A stretch of 64,000 nt of DNA from Draconibacterium halophilum (GCF_010448835.1 NZ_CP048409.1:2798001-2862000); one strand, 5' to 3'; positions 51,629-61,590 are shown, counted from the stretch's first letter. Notes: generated by a model from the sequence alone, not told the origin. Numbers and translations: made by a program.

Positions 51629-53617
51629 CTAACGTATTCGGTGGGTACGCATTACTTTCCGGTTTATTTTATACGAAAATCCAATGGTAAAGAATTCTTT
51701 TACCTGCAACTTAGGTTTATCTCCGGTTTTGTCGCCAGCGGCATTATAAACCGGGAATTTTACATCGTCATCATATATAAAATGGAACATCAATCGCAGA
51801 TCGATATATGAATTCAAATGCATTTTAAAGTTGTTTTCCCAGTTAAGGTCGAACTTCGTGAATGGATCTTTGTAGTTGATAAACATTTTGTATTTAGTTT
51901 CATACGAAATGTCATCGGAAATTTTGGTTTTGTAACTAAGATCGGCATTTAAACCCGGCTCCCAAAAAGCTTTTCTCCCCTCATGAACACCAAAGTTTGT
52001 CTGATCAACCAGTGCAGTGTCGCGAACATAAACATTTTTAATCGTTAACGGCGACAAAAACAACGACAAGTTTTTGTTGGGCTTGTAGTCTAAACCAATT
52101 TTTAAATAGGTTGTTGATGGTGACAGAAATGCTGAAAGCGCTTCCGCATTTTCATCTTTCGGATAGTTATATCCTCGAAACAGCTGCGTATTAAAGTTCA
52201 ACTCGGCACTGTAGTACCATTTTTTAAATGCACTTAATCCGTAGCGCGTAGTGATTTCAATTTTGTCATCATTTTTTTGCAACTCCGACTCATCGCCGCC
52301 AGGCCGAATCCAGCCGTTTCTGAATTCTGCCGAGTTTTCCCATTTTACCTTACCGTCTTTCCGCGAATAATTTGCAAACCCTTTTAACACCATTAACGTA
52401 GCCAGAGAGCTCTTTCCCCCTTTTTTCCAATTATCCAGGTAAGTTTGCGTTAGACCAATATTTCCTTCGCCACCAATAATCCATGGCGTTTCAAGCTCGT
52501 AGCTTTTTCCTACACCTTTAAACTTATTATTGTTAGGTTTTAAACTCTCAAAATCAAAATCTTTGGTTTGTTTTTCTTTGAATCGCGAAAAAGTAACTCC
52601 ATCGTCGATCAACATCTGCACTGTATGTTTGTCGGTATTTTTAACCGTTACTGCCAGTGAGTCATTCTGTACATTTTTTAACCATATACGAGAATATCGT
52701 TCGGCTCCGTTTTGCAACAAAATATCTTCTTTCTCGCCATATAAATTCATTAGCGTCAAATGTGTTGTGTCAATAAAATCGGCATAACTCATTAATACAT
52801 TTAAAACAGCTTTTATCGAATCGTTTACTTGGGTTACTACTTCATCGTTATAAGCTTTTAGTACGTAATAATTATTAAGTTTTACCTCGTCTTTGTAGCG
52901 TTTTATACGGTATTGCAGGTTTTCATTATATTTCTCTGCGCGGTAAACGCTAACAATTCTACTTATATATTCTGCTTTAACAGAGTCGTTATAAAACACC
53001 CTTTTCTCTTCAACAAATTCTTTCCGAAGACTATCGCGTCGTACAAGTTCATTAAACAAATCAGGAGAATTCAAAATTGAGTCGGGAATCACTTCCGGAA
53101 TAAAAAGTTCATCAGGAAAAGTATAAACCGAATCGGCAAAAAGCCGCATCCCCTCACCTTCCGGTATTTGCCGAACTTCGTTTTCTGCTTCGCGAATAAT
53201 AGCAGGAGGTACTGTTATATCTTCAGGTTTTACACTCGCCCTGTATTCCGATTCAATTATCTGAACCTCCATTTGCTGGTCGGCGTAGGGCACATAACCG
53301 GGAACACTGAGACTGTCATCAACATTTTCCGGCAAACGCGTCACATAATTACCATTAACACGCTGCGTATCGTTCAGGTTTTTAATAATCTCATTAATGG
53401 GCTCATCTTCAATAAAGTGCAATAAGGCATCTACATCGGTTCCCACTTCTTTTTTAACAACATGCCAATTGTTGTTTTCAATAAAATAGCTTCTTAAAAC
53501 CTGAATATTATGGCGTAGTAATTCATCTTCAACAGGTGAATTTTGCGCAAATAAAAGTTTTGAGAAGCCGGTAAAAAATAGAATGAATAAAAAAATCTTC
53601 CCTTTTCCTGAGAACAT
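51629..53617 (-). CDS. DUF3078-domain outer-membrane-associated protein
   Basis: A 662-residue secreted protein (signal peptide ending LLFAQ at the chosen start). Long N-terminal region with repeated Asp/Glu-rich segments and coiled-coil-like helices, then the DUF3078 domain at about 370-650: GGEGNIGLTQTYLDNWKKGG, AEFRNGWIRPGGDESE, RYGLSAFKKWYYSAELNFNT. The C-terminus FTIGFSYKINRKVM suggests beta-barrel-like strands. DUF3078 is found in Bacteroidota and has no assigned function. It is transcribed alone. Confidence 0.8.
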   Translation of the reverse strand: MFSGKGKIFLFILFFTGFSKLLFAQNSPVEDELLRHNIQVLRSYFIENNNWHVVKKEVGTDVDALLHFIEDEPINEIIKNLNDTQRVNGNYVTRLPENVDDSLSVPGYVPYADQQMEVQIIESEYRASVKPEDITVPPAIIREAENEVRQIPEGEGMRLFADSVYTFPDELFIPEVIPDSILNSPDLFNELVRRDSLRKEFVEEKRVFYNDSVKAEYISRIVSVYRAEKYNENLQYRIKRYKDEVKLNNYYVLKAYNDEVVTQVNDSIKAVLNVLMSYADFIDTTHLTLMNLYGEKEDILLQNGAERYSRIWLKNVQNDSLAVTVKNTDKHTVQMLIDDGVTFSRFKEKQTKDFDFESLKPNNNKFKGVGKSYELETPWIIGGEGNIGLTQTYLDNWKKGGKSSLATLMVLKGFANYSRKDGKVKWENSAEFRNGWIRPGGDESELQKNDDKIEITTRYGLSAFKKWYYSAELNFNTQLFRGYNYPKDENAEALSAFLSPSTTYLKIGLDYKPNKNLSLFLSPLTIKNVYVRDTALVDQTNFGVHEGRKAFWEPGLNADLSYKTKISDDISYETKYKMFINYKDPFTKFDLNWENNFKMHLNSYIDLRLMFHFIYDDDVKFPVYNAAGDKTGDKPKLQVKEFFTIGFSYKINRKVMRTHRIR

Positions 53618-53742
53618 ATACTCTGTTTTTAACTTTCGGATAAAACGCAAAAATAATACCATTGTTATCTTATCCTACATTTTAAATTCTTAAACAATTA
53701 ACACTTATCTTTTAATTTGCTTAGTCTCAAAAACTTGATGCG

Positions 53743-54201
53743 TTACCATGTAGTAAAAGGATGTTCTGACAACCATGCATTAAAATACAAATGATTGGTA
53801 CTAACCTCTTCTGTTACCCAATTTGGCAGTTCAATTATTTCGTTTTCATCCGCAAGTTCAACTTCTGCTAAAACAAGTCCGGCGTTTTTATCTTCAAACA
53901 CATCAATTTCCCAAGTCATACCGCTGATTTCCTCGACATAACGTTTTTTTCTGATGGGAAAATTATGACACAATTCCATTAAAATCTCCGCTTCACTGAC
54001 CGGTATTTCATATTCCATTTCAATACGCGAAATGCCCTGCGATTTGCCTTTAATTGTTAACCAGGCCTTACCTCCTCTAATGCGCACCCGCACCACCCGC
54101 TCTTTGTCGGTTGAAAGATAGCCCTGAACAATAGAGGTTCCTGAATCTTTTGGGCTCCATTTACTTGTATCAACAAGAAATTTTCGCTCGATTTCAATCA
54201 T
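53743..54201 (-). CDS. CYTH-domain protein (triphosphate-tunnel fold)
   Basis: A 152-residue protein with the N-terminal signature MIEIERKFLV (the ExExK motif that gives the tunnel its ligands), followed by alternating charged residues in strands (VRVRIRGGKAWLTIKGKSQG, IEMEYEIPVSEAE). CYTH proteins hydrolyse triphosphates such as thiamine triphosphate or inorganic triphosphate. The substrate is not known here. Start at 54201 gives the normal N-terminus. Confidence 0.88.
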   Translation of the reverse strand: MIEIERKFLVDTSKWSPKDSGTSIVQGYLSTDKERVVRVRIRGGKAWLTIKGKSQGISRIEMEYEIPVSEAEILMELCHNFPIRKKRYVEEISGMTWEIDVFEDKNAGLVLAEVELADENEIIELPNWVTEEVSTNHLYFNAWLSEHPFTTW

Positions 54202-54284
54202 GATAATAAGTTTAGTTGCTCAAATAAAAATACGGGCACAAATTTATCACTATTTTTAATGCGACGAACATTAATAATTTGAAT

Positions 54285-54839
54285 ATGATCACACGAGACG
54301 AAGCACTGGAACTACTCAAATCGAATGTGCAGGCAGAAAATATGCTTAAACACAGTCTGGCTTCTGAGGCCGTACTACGAGCAATGGCGAGACACCTGGG
54401 GAAAAACGAAGAAGAATGGGGCATCGCCGGCTTATTACACGATATTGATGTGGAAATTACAAATGCCGATGCGAATACGCACGGCCCTTACGCAGAAAAG
54501 CTTTTGAGAAGGAAAATATCGGACGAAATGCTTGATGCCATTGTGATGCACAACGAAGTGGCAACTGGTAAGGATCGCACTACAGAGTTTCAACACGCAC
54601 TGGCAGCCGGCGAAACAATTACTGGTTTGATTACCGCTACTGCGTTGGTTTATCCTGATAAAAAACTGGCGAGTGTAAAAACAAAATCGGTAACAAAACG
54701 AATGAAACAAAAGGCTTTTGCAGCTTCTGTTAAACGCGAAAACATAATGGAATGCGAAAAAATAGGTATTCCCTTGCGGGAATTTGCGGATCTTGCTGTT
54801 AATGCAATGCGCACTGTCAGCGACGATTTGGGATTATAG
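54285..54839 (+). CDS. HD-domain phosphohydrolase-like protein
   Basis: A 184-residue HD-fold protein. Metal ligands are visible as His in MLKHSLASEAV, LLHDID (the HD pair, about residue 50) and a later His in IVMHNE. The second half is an additional helical region. HD proteins hydrolyse phosphate esters or nucleotides, and this short form is often described as HDIG-related. A TTG start at 54279 would add two residues. It is divergent from the CYTH gene. Confidence 0.82.
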   Translation: MITRDEALELLKSNVQAENMLKHSLASEAVLRAMARHLGKNEEEWGIAGLLHDIDVEITNADANTHGPYAEKLLRRKISDEMLDAIVMHNEVATGKDRTTEFQHALAAGETITGLITATALVYPDKKLASVKTKSVTKRMKQKAFAASVKRENIMECEKIGIPLREFADLAVNAMRTVSDDLGL

Positions 54840-54917
54840 CAATAATCTTTTTTAACAATAAATATTTCAACGAGAGTATTTTTTTGTTTTTCTTGCAAGT
54901 GAAAACAGAATTAAGCC

Positions 54918-57578
54918 ATGTATACCCAAAAGATCAAACAATCAACTGCCCGGAAACTGTCGGTTTGTTTTACTTTTATTTTGCTTTTTGCACATTTTTT
55001 TGTCAACAGTCAGGTTCTTTCAGGAAAAATTCTGGACGAGCAAAAACAACCGGTGCCCTATGCCACTATTTATATTTCGGAAACGCGGCAGGGCACAACA
55101 TCGAATAGTAACGGCAATTTTAGCTTTAATCTGCCAACCGGCACGTTTCACCTCACGGTGCGCTCAATGGGATATGAAAAGCAGGAAAAAATCGTAAACC
55201 TGCAAACCGACAGTCTGTTTCTTGCAATTTCCTTGCAGGATCAGAATTTTGAACTGGCTGAAATAAAAGTATTTCCCGGAGATGAAGACCCGGCCTATTT
55301 TATTATGCGTAAAGCCATTGCCAAAGCACCATATTACCGGAAGAAAATTAAACATTATGGTGCCGACCTGTACATGAAAAGCAATTTTTCTTTTAGCAAC
55401 ATTCCCAACCTTATAAAAAAGCAGGAAGTTGAAGATGGCCGAAAATTCAAAGATTATTTTAAAGAGAATGTAACCTATGTAATCGAATCGCAAAACCGCA
55501 TTATTTTCGATTATCCCAATCAGTACAACCAGCAGGTTATAAGCAAAAAGAGCTCACTTACCGGTTTTGATGAACCGCCGGTTATGGGATTAATGACAGC
55601 CAGTTTTTACGACGAACGCCCCAACGAAGTGGTTTCTCCCTTGTCTGTTTTAGCACTCAAACATTACAAATTTGTTTACGAAGGTTTTATTACTATTGGT
55701 GATTTTGATGTGTTTAAAATTCGTGTTACGCCCAAGCGAAAAAGCGATGAACTGGTAGAAGGGTTTATTTATATTGTAGACCGGCTTTGGTGCATCTACA
55801 ACCTCGATTTTAAATCAAGTTTTGAATTTTTTAATTACCACATAAAACAACAGTTTGAAAATTTAGGCGATGGTAACTGGCTGCCTGTTTCGCATAATAT
55901 TACCGGAGATTTTGGCATGTTGGGTTTGCGGGGCAACTTTTATTACGGAGCATCAGTTAAGTATGATTCCATTGTAAATAACTACACCACCATACAGTAC
56001 GAAAGCACCACAAATGCAGCGCAAACAAATGCTGTTCAGGAAAAAAGAGAACCCGGCGAAAAAGAACAGCAATTAATAAGTGAGCTAAACAGTTTGAATG
56101 CCAATGAAGAACTGAACAATTCTGATGTAAAAAAAATTGCACGACTGAACCGCAAAATCTTAAAGGAACAATACAAAGACTCTACAATTGTTGCATCTGA
56201 ATACGGAAGCTATCATATTTCAGAAAACGAAGATTCGTTAAGATCAAATATGGCATGGGACTCGATGAGAAGTATCCCGCTAACGCAAGCCGAAATTGAA
56301 AGTTACCGAATGGCCGACTCTTTAAAACTGCAGGAAAAAGGTGTCTCAAGTGATACTGTTTCCAGCAACGAAAACACTAAGCGATTTGTAAGTAGGTTAT
56401 TGGCCGGAGCTTATGATATTTCAAAAGATTCTACCATCCGGGTAAGTTACGATGGACTGCTATCGCCCGTTAATTTCGATTTTAACGCTGTTGACGGCTA
56501 TAAATACAAACAGGAATTTCGACTGGGATTTTTAGTCGACTCTACAAAACGAATTTACCTTACACCACAACTTGGTTACGCCTTTAACCGTAAAGCGTTG
56601 TTTGGCAGCATCAACATTCAATTTGTTCATTTTCTGGCCGTAGGAAATCAAATCACTCTTTTTGCAGGAAAACAAAGTAACGATTTCAAAAGCGGGTTTC
56701 AGGCGATTACTCCGGCTGTAAATGCGTTAAGTTCATGGTTTTTTGGCGAAAACTACATGCGATTATACGAGAATGAATTCTTGCACCTGAGTTTCTCGCA
56801 GCGTTTTAAAACGAATTTCAGGTTCTATGCCAACGCCAATTTCGATCATTTTTACCCGCTTGAAAATAATAGCTCATTCCCGCTGTCTGATTATAAATAT
56901 TTTGAACCAAACTTACCCGGAGACTTAACAGCTGACAACCCCGCTCTTGCTGAACAAAAAAGCTTTAGCTACGGTCTTGGTTTGAATTTCCGCAAAAAGC
57001 AACGAAAACCCTGGCTCGAAGAATCACCATTTTTATTTATCGATGATTTTTATGAATTCAACCTGTCTTTTAAACAAAGTGTTCCCGATCTATTTGACTC
57101 CAACGCAGATTTTAACCGGATTGATTTTTCGGTGCGCCAGCAGGCCAATTTGTCGCCTGGTAGTGGTATTGATTGGAGAATAATTGCCGGTCACTATTTT
57201 TCAGCCGATCAAATGCATTTTTCGCAATACAAGCATTTTCGTACTGCTGAAATCCCGGTGATGATGCGCCCTTTTACGCATCGTTTTCAGCTCATAAACG
57301 ACTATGCTTTAAGCGCTAACAACAGTTACCTGAATGTAATGACCGAGTACCGGTCGGAATACCTACTGCTACGGTACCTTTCGGTTTTTAATAAACGCAC
57401 ATGGAGCGAAAGTATTCATTTAAATTACCTTACCACACCCAATTATAATAATTATTGGGAAATTGGCTACAGCCTTAACAACCTGTTTTTTGCGGGCAAT
57501 ATTGGTGTGTTTGCAGGGTTTAACGAAAATAAATTCGAGAGTGTTCAGCTTAAACTCAGCATTTCTGCCTTCGATTAA
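54918..57578 (+). CDS. DUF5686 / carboxypeptidase-regulatory-like surface protein
   Basis: An 886-residue exported protein. A signal-like helix (residues 15-32) is followed by a carboxypeptidase-regulatory-like domain (SGKILDEQKQPVPYATIYIS at 34-53) and a large DUF5686 region with the metal-like segment PAYFIMRKAIAKAPYYRKKI near 130. The C-terminal half has barrel-type alternation, ending VQLKLSISAFD. Such proteins are abundant in Bacteroidota outer membranes, with no established function. The gene overlaps the convergent acyltransferase gene by 4 bp. Confidence 0.83.
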   Translation: MYTQKIKQSTARKLSVCFTFILLFAHFFVNSQVLSGKILDEQKQPVPYATIYISETRQGTTSNSNGNFSFNLPTGTFHLTVRSMGYEKQEKIVNLQTDSLFLAISLQDQNFELAEIKVFPGDEDPAYFIMRKAIAKAPYYRKKIKHYGADLYMKSNFSFSNIPNLIKKQEVEDGRKFKDYFKENVTYVIESQNRIIFDYPNQYNQQVISKKSSLTGFDEPPVMGLMTASFYDERPNEVVSPLSVLALKHYKFVYEGFITIGDFDVFKIRVTPKRKSDELVEGFIYIVDRLWCIYNLDFKSSFEFFNYHIKQQFENLGDGNWLPVSHNITGDFGMLGLRGNFYYGASVKYDSIVNNYTTIQYESTTNAAQTNAVQEKREPGEKEQQLISELNSLNANEELNNSDVKKIARLNRKILKEQYKDSTIVASEYGSYHISENEDSLRSNMAWDSMRSIPLTQAEIESYRMADSLKLQEKGVSSDTVSSNENTKRFVSRLLAGAYDISKDSTIRVSYDGLLSPVNFDFNAVDGYKYKQEFRLGFLVDSTKRIYLTPQLGYAFNRKALFGSINIQFVHFLAVGNQITLFAGKQSNDFKSGFQAITPAVNALSSWFFGENYMRLYENEFLHLSFSQRFKTNFRFYANANFDHFYPLENNSSFPLSDYKYFEPNLPGDLTADNPALAEQKSFSYGLGLNFRKKQRKPWLEESPFLFIDDFYEFNLSFKQSVPDLFDSNADFNRIDFSVRQQANLSPGSGIDWRIIAGHYFSADQMHFSQYKHFRTAEIPVMMRPFTHRFQLINDYALSANNSYLNVMTEYRSEYLLLRYLSVFNKRTWSESIHLNYLTTPNYNNYWEIGYSLNNLFFAGNIGVFAGFNENKFESVQLKLSISAFD

Positions 57579-58126
57579 TAATCGGTAGTGAACTTCTCCG
57601 GGAATTTCCCTTTAATGCCTTTTTCGCGGTAAAAATCTTTCATTCGTTTAATATCATCCCTCGCATTATCAGAAAGTTCAAATGGCTCTCCAATCGAAAC
57701 TTCTTTTCTTCCCCAATCAAAATATCCAAGATATACCGGAATTCCGGTTTCTTTTGAAATGATATGAAAGCCGCCCTTCCATCGTTTATTTAAACTGCGT
57801 GTTCCTTCCGGAGTTAATGCCAAATGAATGTAATCTCGTTCATTAACCAACTGAATAGTTTGGCGAATAACGTTGGCTCCTTTTGAGCGATCGATGGGAA
57901 GTCCACCCATTTTTCGTACAAAATAGCCAAGTGGCCAAAAGAAAAATTCCTTTTTTATAAGAATATTGGCAACGGCTCCTTTCGAAGTATAAAACATCCA
58001 GGAAATTACAAAATCCCAGGCGCTGGTATGTGGTGCTCCAATAATGATACATTTTTTCACGGGAGCCTGACCTCCAACTACAGTCCAGCCCATTATTTTT
58101 AGCAAAAATTTACAAATTCCTTTCAT
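57575..58126 (-). CDS. PlsC-type 1-acyl-sn-glycerol-3-phosphate acyltransferase
   Basis: A 183-residue acyltransferase. The catalytic HTSAWD (H-x4-D) and the glycerophosphate motif PEGTRSLNKRWKGG are clear, and the short length matches minimal PlsC family members. It should transfer an acyl group from acyl-ACP or acyl-CoA to a lysophospholipid. One hydrophobic stretch near residue 40 may contact the membrane. It starts at the last base of the upstream B3/B4 gene (1-bp overlap), so the two are translationally coupled. Confidence 0.88.
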   Translation of the reverse strand: MKGICKFLLKIMGWTVVGGQAPVKKCIIIGAPHTSAWDFVISWMFYTSKGAVANILIKKEFFFWPLGYFVRKMGGLPIDRSKGANVIRQTIQLVNERDYIHLALTPEGTRSLNKRWKGGFHIISKETGIPVYLGYFDWGRKEVSIGEPFELSDNARDDIKRMKDFYREKGIKGKFPEKFTTDY

Positions 58127-58794
58127 TATATTGCTTGTATTGTTTTTAGTTCAAAGTTACTGGCATCGGCATACTTTTTCAGATAATGCTGCGCCTGATT
58201 AGTCGCATATTCAATCGTTTCATTTAATTCGTAGGCAATGATAATCATTAAGAATCGTTTTGTGTGTTTCGTAACACAAGTTCTTACTGAATCGCTGGTA
58301 GGTGTTCCAAAAGCTCCTTTGGCATCTCTGAATACCGGCATAAATTCAATATTCAGTTCCCCTCGCCCAATTCCTTTATATGGTTCACCTTTTTCTCCTA
58401 TGCCAAAAGTAATTTCTCCGTCAATCGTATCTGCATCGTAACCTCCTATTGAAAATCCGGTTGAAATAGAAACCTGGTTTAACTGATCAACAACATTATT
58501 TACCTGGTAGATCTCGCTGCGTTTTAAAACTCTTCGGAGTAGTGCTTCTGCCGACAATCGGTAGCGAGCAGGATCTTTTCCACACTTTTTATAAGCTCTT
58601 CGCGAGGCAGCAATTGCAGGCATTTTGCTTATCTCTTCCACGCACAAACTACTATTTAGTTCTTTTATTTTTGATTCAATCTCTTCCCAAAGTTCATTGT
58701 TTTGTACCTGAATTTGCACATCACATTCAATGCAAGACAAAACAATTCCCGGTACTTTTTCAGCTAATTCTTTGCTAACAGTAATCCTTTGCAT
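58126..58794 (-). CDS. B3/B4 tRNA-binding-domain protein
   Basis: A 222-residue stand-alone B3/B4 domain protein, as found in the beta subunit of phenylalanyl-tRNA synthetase. Motifs include SRRAYKKCGKDPARYRLSAEALLRRV (a conserved RxxYKxxGxxPxxxR-type segment) and the tail VTKHTKRFLMIII. Free B3/B4 proteins may edit mischarged tRNA, and some lineages use them with no known role. Overlaps the next acyltransferase gene by one base. Confidence 0.85.
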   Translation of the reverse strand: MQRITVSKELAEKVPGIVLSCIECDVQIQVQNNELWEEIESKIKELNSSLCVEEISKMPAIAASRRAYKKCGKDPARYRLSAEALLRRVLKRSEIYQVNNVVDQLNQVSISTGFSIGGYDADTIDGEITFGIGEKGEPYKGIGRGELNIEFMPVFRDAKGAFGTPTSDSVRTCVTKHTKRFLMIIIAYELNETIEYATNQAQHYLKKYADASNFELKTIQAI

Positions 58795-59153
58795 GGGTTT
58801 ATTGATAATTATTTTTTTAATATTTTATATTATTCTTTTTAATATTTTTTAAAAAGCCGTAGCTTTGTATAAAAGCTTGAAGAAAATTTTTGCAAAGAAA
58901 AGAACTTTTGTATTTGATGCCAACAGTTTATTAAAATACAGGCATTAATGAAAGATATTTACAGATTTGCAAATTAATTTAAACTGAAAAACACATTTGA
59001 AAACTTTAAACAACATTTTTTCAGAAATCATTTTAAATGATTTTATTTAGTTAAACTGCACGAAAAGGGATATTAATTGTATCCCTTTTCTATTTATGTA
59101 AACAACTTGACTCTTGGAATAATTTTTGTAAATTAAAAACAAAAATTTATGTC
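58795..59153 (+). ncRNA. 359-bp gap with candidate small RNA and terminator
   Basis: The gap holds a TAnnTTTG box (TAGCTTTG, 58860-58867) pointing plus, then about 190 bp without a frame, and then a perfect terminator hairpin (AAAAGGGATA, loop TTAATTG, TATCCCTTTT at 59063-59089) that comes before the DUF4251 gene. A promoter-like box followed by a terminator with no frame between suggests a short untranslated RNA of about 220 nt. No known family fold was recognised, so this is tentative. Confidence 0.3.
59063..59092 (+). terminator. hairpin terminator upstream of the DUF4251 gene
   Basis: Perfect 10-bp stem AAAAGGGATA / TATCCCTTTT with a 7-base loop, followed by CTATTT. Nothing translated ends here on the plus strand, which points to a non-coding transcript or a leader attenuator. 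Confidence 0.6.
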
Positions 59154-59672
59154 ATGAAAAATATATTATTATTAAGTATGCTTATCTTTTCAATTGTTGC
59201 AGTAAATGCACAGGAGAAAAAATTAAGTAGAAAGGAGAAAAAAGCACAGCGGAAAGCAATGCTTACCGAGCAAACAAAAGATATTGTTGAAGCCAATGCC
59301 TGGCAATTTAATGCCACACAAATGCTTCCGTCAAGCGGAAGAAGCCGAACGCTGACAACGCCTTACAGTGTTGTGCTTAAAGACAAAGAAGTGGACTCTT
59401 ATCTGCCGTATTTCGGTCGTGCTTATTCTGTTGAGTATGGATCTACCGATTCACCAATGATTTTTGAGGCCCCTATTAAAGATTACAGTGTTGAAGATGC
59501 TAAAAAAGGAGGATTTACAATTAAATTCTCTGCAAAAAATAAAAACGACAAAGTGGAGTATTTCTTTAATGTAAGTTCAAATGGATCAACTTCTCTGAGT
59601 GTAAACAGCACAAATCGTCAACATATTTCTTACCATGGCGATTTGGTGCCGATTGAAGAAAAAGAAGAATAG
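59154..59672 (+). CDS. DUF4251-domain secreted protein
   Basis: A 172-residue protein with a signal peptide (ending NAQ) followed by a Lys/Arg-rich segment (KLSRKEKKAQRKA) and the DUF4251 domain (VEANAWQFNATQMLP, VDSYLPYFGRAYSVEYGS). Probably periplasmic. No function is established for the domain. Transcribed alone between a hairpin and a terminator. Confidence 0.82.
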   Translation: MKNILLLSMLIFSIVAVNAQEKKLSRKEKKAQRKAMLTEQTKDIVEANAWQFNATQMLPSSGRSRTLTTPYSVVLKDKEVDSYLPYFGRAYSVEYGSTDSPMIFEAPIKDYSVEDAKKGGFTIKFSAKNKNDKVEYFFNVSSNGSTSLSVNSTNRQHISYHGDLVPIEEKEE

Positions 59673-59691
59673 TACATTTTAATATGATCAG

Positions 59692-59726
59692 AAAGCCGGG
59701 ATAATCAAATTTATTCCGGCTTTTTT
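59692..59726. terminator. terminator between the DUF4251 gene and sfsA
   Basis: AAAGCCGG(G)ATAA pairs with TTAT(T)CCGGCTTT around a six-base loop, followed by six T residues. It runs into the end of the convergent sfsA gene. Confidence 0.75.
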
Positions 59727-60417
59727 ATAGCTCAACGGGTAGTTTCCTACTTAAAACAATTCCGGTTGGTGTTACCTTCGCCTGCATTGGAATGATTTCC
59801 ACTCCGGCTTCCGAGGCTTGTTTTAGCAAAGCAGCGTAATCCGGATCAATAGCCTTTGCAGGTGCAAAAACAGAAACATCGCTTCGTTGGATGATGTAAA
59901 GCATTACGGCGCGCATTCCCCGCTTTTTAACGTCCATTAATGTTTTTAAATGTTTCTGCCCTCGCGTGGTAACGGCATCGGGAAACAAAGCATATTCGCC
60001 TTCTTTCATACTAACATTTTTAACTTCTATAAAGCATTTTTCGTTTTCATTTTCAGCGTAAACATCAAATCGCGAGTCGCCAAATTTTACTTCGCGCTTT
60101 ACGTTTGTATATCCGTTAAATTCGGGTAGCTCACCACTCGAGATGGCTTCGTAAGCCAATTTGTTTGGATTTCCGGTGTTAATGCCTACCCAATCGCCGT
60201 TTATCTTTATCATTTCCCAGGTAAACTTTGTTTTTCGTTTAGGATCGTCGACTGGTGTAAGGAAAACTTCTGCCCCATTTTCAAGGCAACTTTTCATCGA
60301 TCCGGAGTTGGTACAATGTGTAATAACAACTTCACCTGTATCCAATTCAATATCAGCCAAAAACCGTTTATAACGTTTTATCAGCTTACCATGAACAAGT
60401 TCTTTTTCAAATATCAA
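59725..60417 (-). CDS. sfsA: SfsA-family DNA/RNA-binding nuclease
   Basis: A 230-residue protein with SfsA motifs: the OB-like start LVHGKLIKRYKRFLADIELD, THCTNSGSM (near residue 35), KFGDSRFDVYAENENEKCFI with the ExK-type nuclease motif (FIEVKNVSM), and AVTTRGQKHLKTL. SfsA was first seen as a regulator of maltose genes in E. coli and later shown to be a nuclease-like protein. Normal family length. It ends at a convergent terminator. Confidence 0.9.
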   Translation of the reverse strand: MIFEKELVHGKLIKRYKRFLADIELDTGEVVITHCTNSGSMKSCLENGAEVFLTPVDDPKRKTKFTWEMIKINGDWVGINTGNPNKLAYEAISSGELPEFNGYTNVKREVKFGDSRFDVYAENENEKCFIEVKNVSMKEGEYALFPDAVTTRGQKHLKTLMDVKKRGMRAVMLYIIQRSDVSVFAPAKAIDPDYAALLKQASEAGVEIIPMQAKVTPTGIVLSRKLPVEL

Positions 60418-60440
60418 AATGTTGAGTTTTCTTGAAGAAT

Positions 60441-61469
60441 TTACAATTGAGTTCGCGCAAACGGAACAGCATCCTGCCCGGTAAATTCTTTGTTCAAATA
60501 TTTGTAGTATCCGGTAATCGCAATCATCGCCGCATTATCCATTGTATATTCAAACTTGGGAATAATGAGATTCCATCTGTGTTTTTTTGCATTTTCCTGC
60601 AGTGCATTTCGTAGGCCCGAATTGGCCGAAACACCACCGGCAACGGTAATTTCATTAATTCCGGTTTCTTTAGCAGCTCGTTTTAATTTACTCAAAAGTA
60701 TTTCAATAATGGTATGCTGTAATGATGCACAAAGGTCAGCCATATTTTCTTCCACAAAGTTTTCATTCTCTTTAAGGTTGTCGCGCAAAAAATACAGGAA
60801 ATTTGTTTTAAGGCCACTAAAACTGTAATCTAAACCAGCAATTCGGGGTCGCGAAAACTCAAAACGGTTTGGATCACCTTCTTTTGCTAATCGATCTACA
60901 TGGGGACCGCCAGGGTAAGGTAAGCCCATTACTTTTGCACATTTATCGAAAGCTTCTCCAGCTGCATCGTCAATCGTCTGCCCAATCACTTCCATGTCTA
61001 AATAATCGCGCACAAGAATAATCTGCGAATTTCCACCGGAAACGAGCAAGCACAAAAACGGGAAATTGGGCGCTTTTAATTCCACACCATTTTCTTTAAT
61101 AAAAAGCGCCAACACGTGTCCCTGCAAGTGGTTTACTTCAATTAATGGAATTTTTGCTGCCAGCGAAAAACCTTTTGCAAAAGAGGTGCCTACCAATAAC
61201 GATCCAAGAAGTCCGGGACCACGAGTAAAAGCAACAGCCGATATTTCATGGCGACGGATGTTGGCCCGTTTAATTGCCAGGTCCACCACCGGGATAATAT
61301 TTTGCTGATGTGCACGCGAGGCCAGCTCGGGAACAACTCCTCCATAATCTTCATGAACTTTCTGCGATGCGACAACATTCGACAGAATTTCACCATCGCG
61401 AATGATGGCAGCTGAAGTATCGTCGCACGACGATTCGATACCCATTATAATAATTCCTTTGTTAGCCAT
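60441..61469 (-). CDS. tsaD: tRNA threonylcarbamoyladenosine synthase subunit TsaD
   Basis: A 342-residue ASKHA-fold enzyme that, with TsaB/TsaE/TsaC-type partners, makes t6A at tRNA position 37. Visible motifs are GIESSCDDTSAA (near residue 6), LASRAHQQNIIPV, the iron-ligand region VNHLQGHVLA, VSGGNSQIIL and VAGGVSANSGLR. Family length. It lies 23 bp upstream of sfsA in the same direction, and divergent from the TamB-like gene. Confidence 0.95.
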   Translation of the reverse strand: MANKGIIIMGIESSCDDTSAAIIRDGEILSNVVASQKVHEDYGGVVPELASRAHQQNIIPVVDLAIKRANIRRHEISAVAFTRGPGLLGSLLVGTSFAKGFSLAAKIPLIEVNHLQGHVLALFIKENGVELKAPNFPFLCLLVSGGNSQIILVRDYLDMEVIGQTIDDAAGEAFDKCAKVMGLPYPGGPHVDRLAKEGDPNRFEFSRPRIAGLDYSFSGLKTNFLYFLRDNLKENENFVEENMADLCASLQHTIIEILLSKLKRAAKETGINEITVAGGVSANSGLRNALQENAKKHRWNLIIPKFEYTMDNAAMIAITGYYKYLNKEFTGQDAVPFARTQL

Positions 61470-61522
61470 ATAAATCTTCCCTTTTTTACGTTACTAAAAC
61501 AAGATAAACGCCGTTGGGTTTA

Positions 61523-61530
61523 TATCTTTG
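61523..61530 (+). promoter_or_regulatory. candidate -7 box of the TamB-like gene
   Basis: TATCTTTG matches TAnnTTTG, 60 bp before the start codon at 61591. The gene has to be transcribed from this short divergent gap. Confidence 0.4.
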
Positions 61531-61590
61531 CACTTATTAAAAATAAATAGTTAACAAAACGACATATCCTTTTCTTTGTTATTGATTGAA

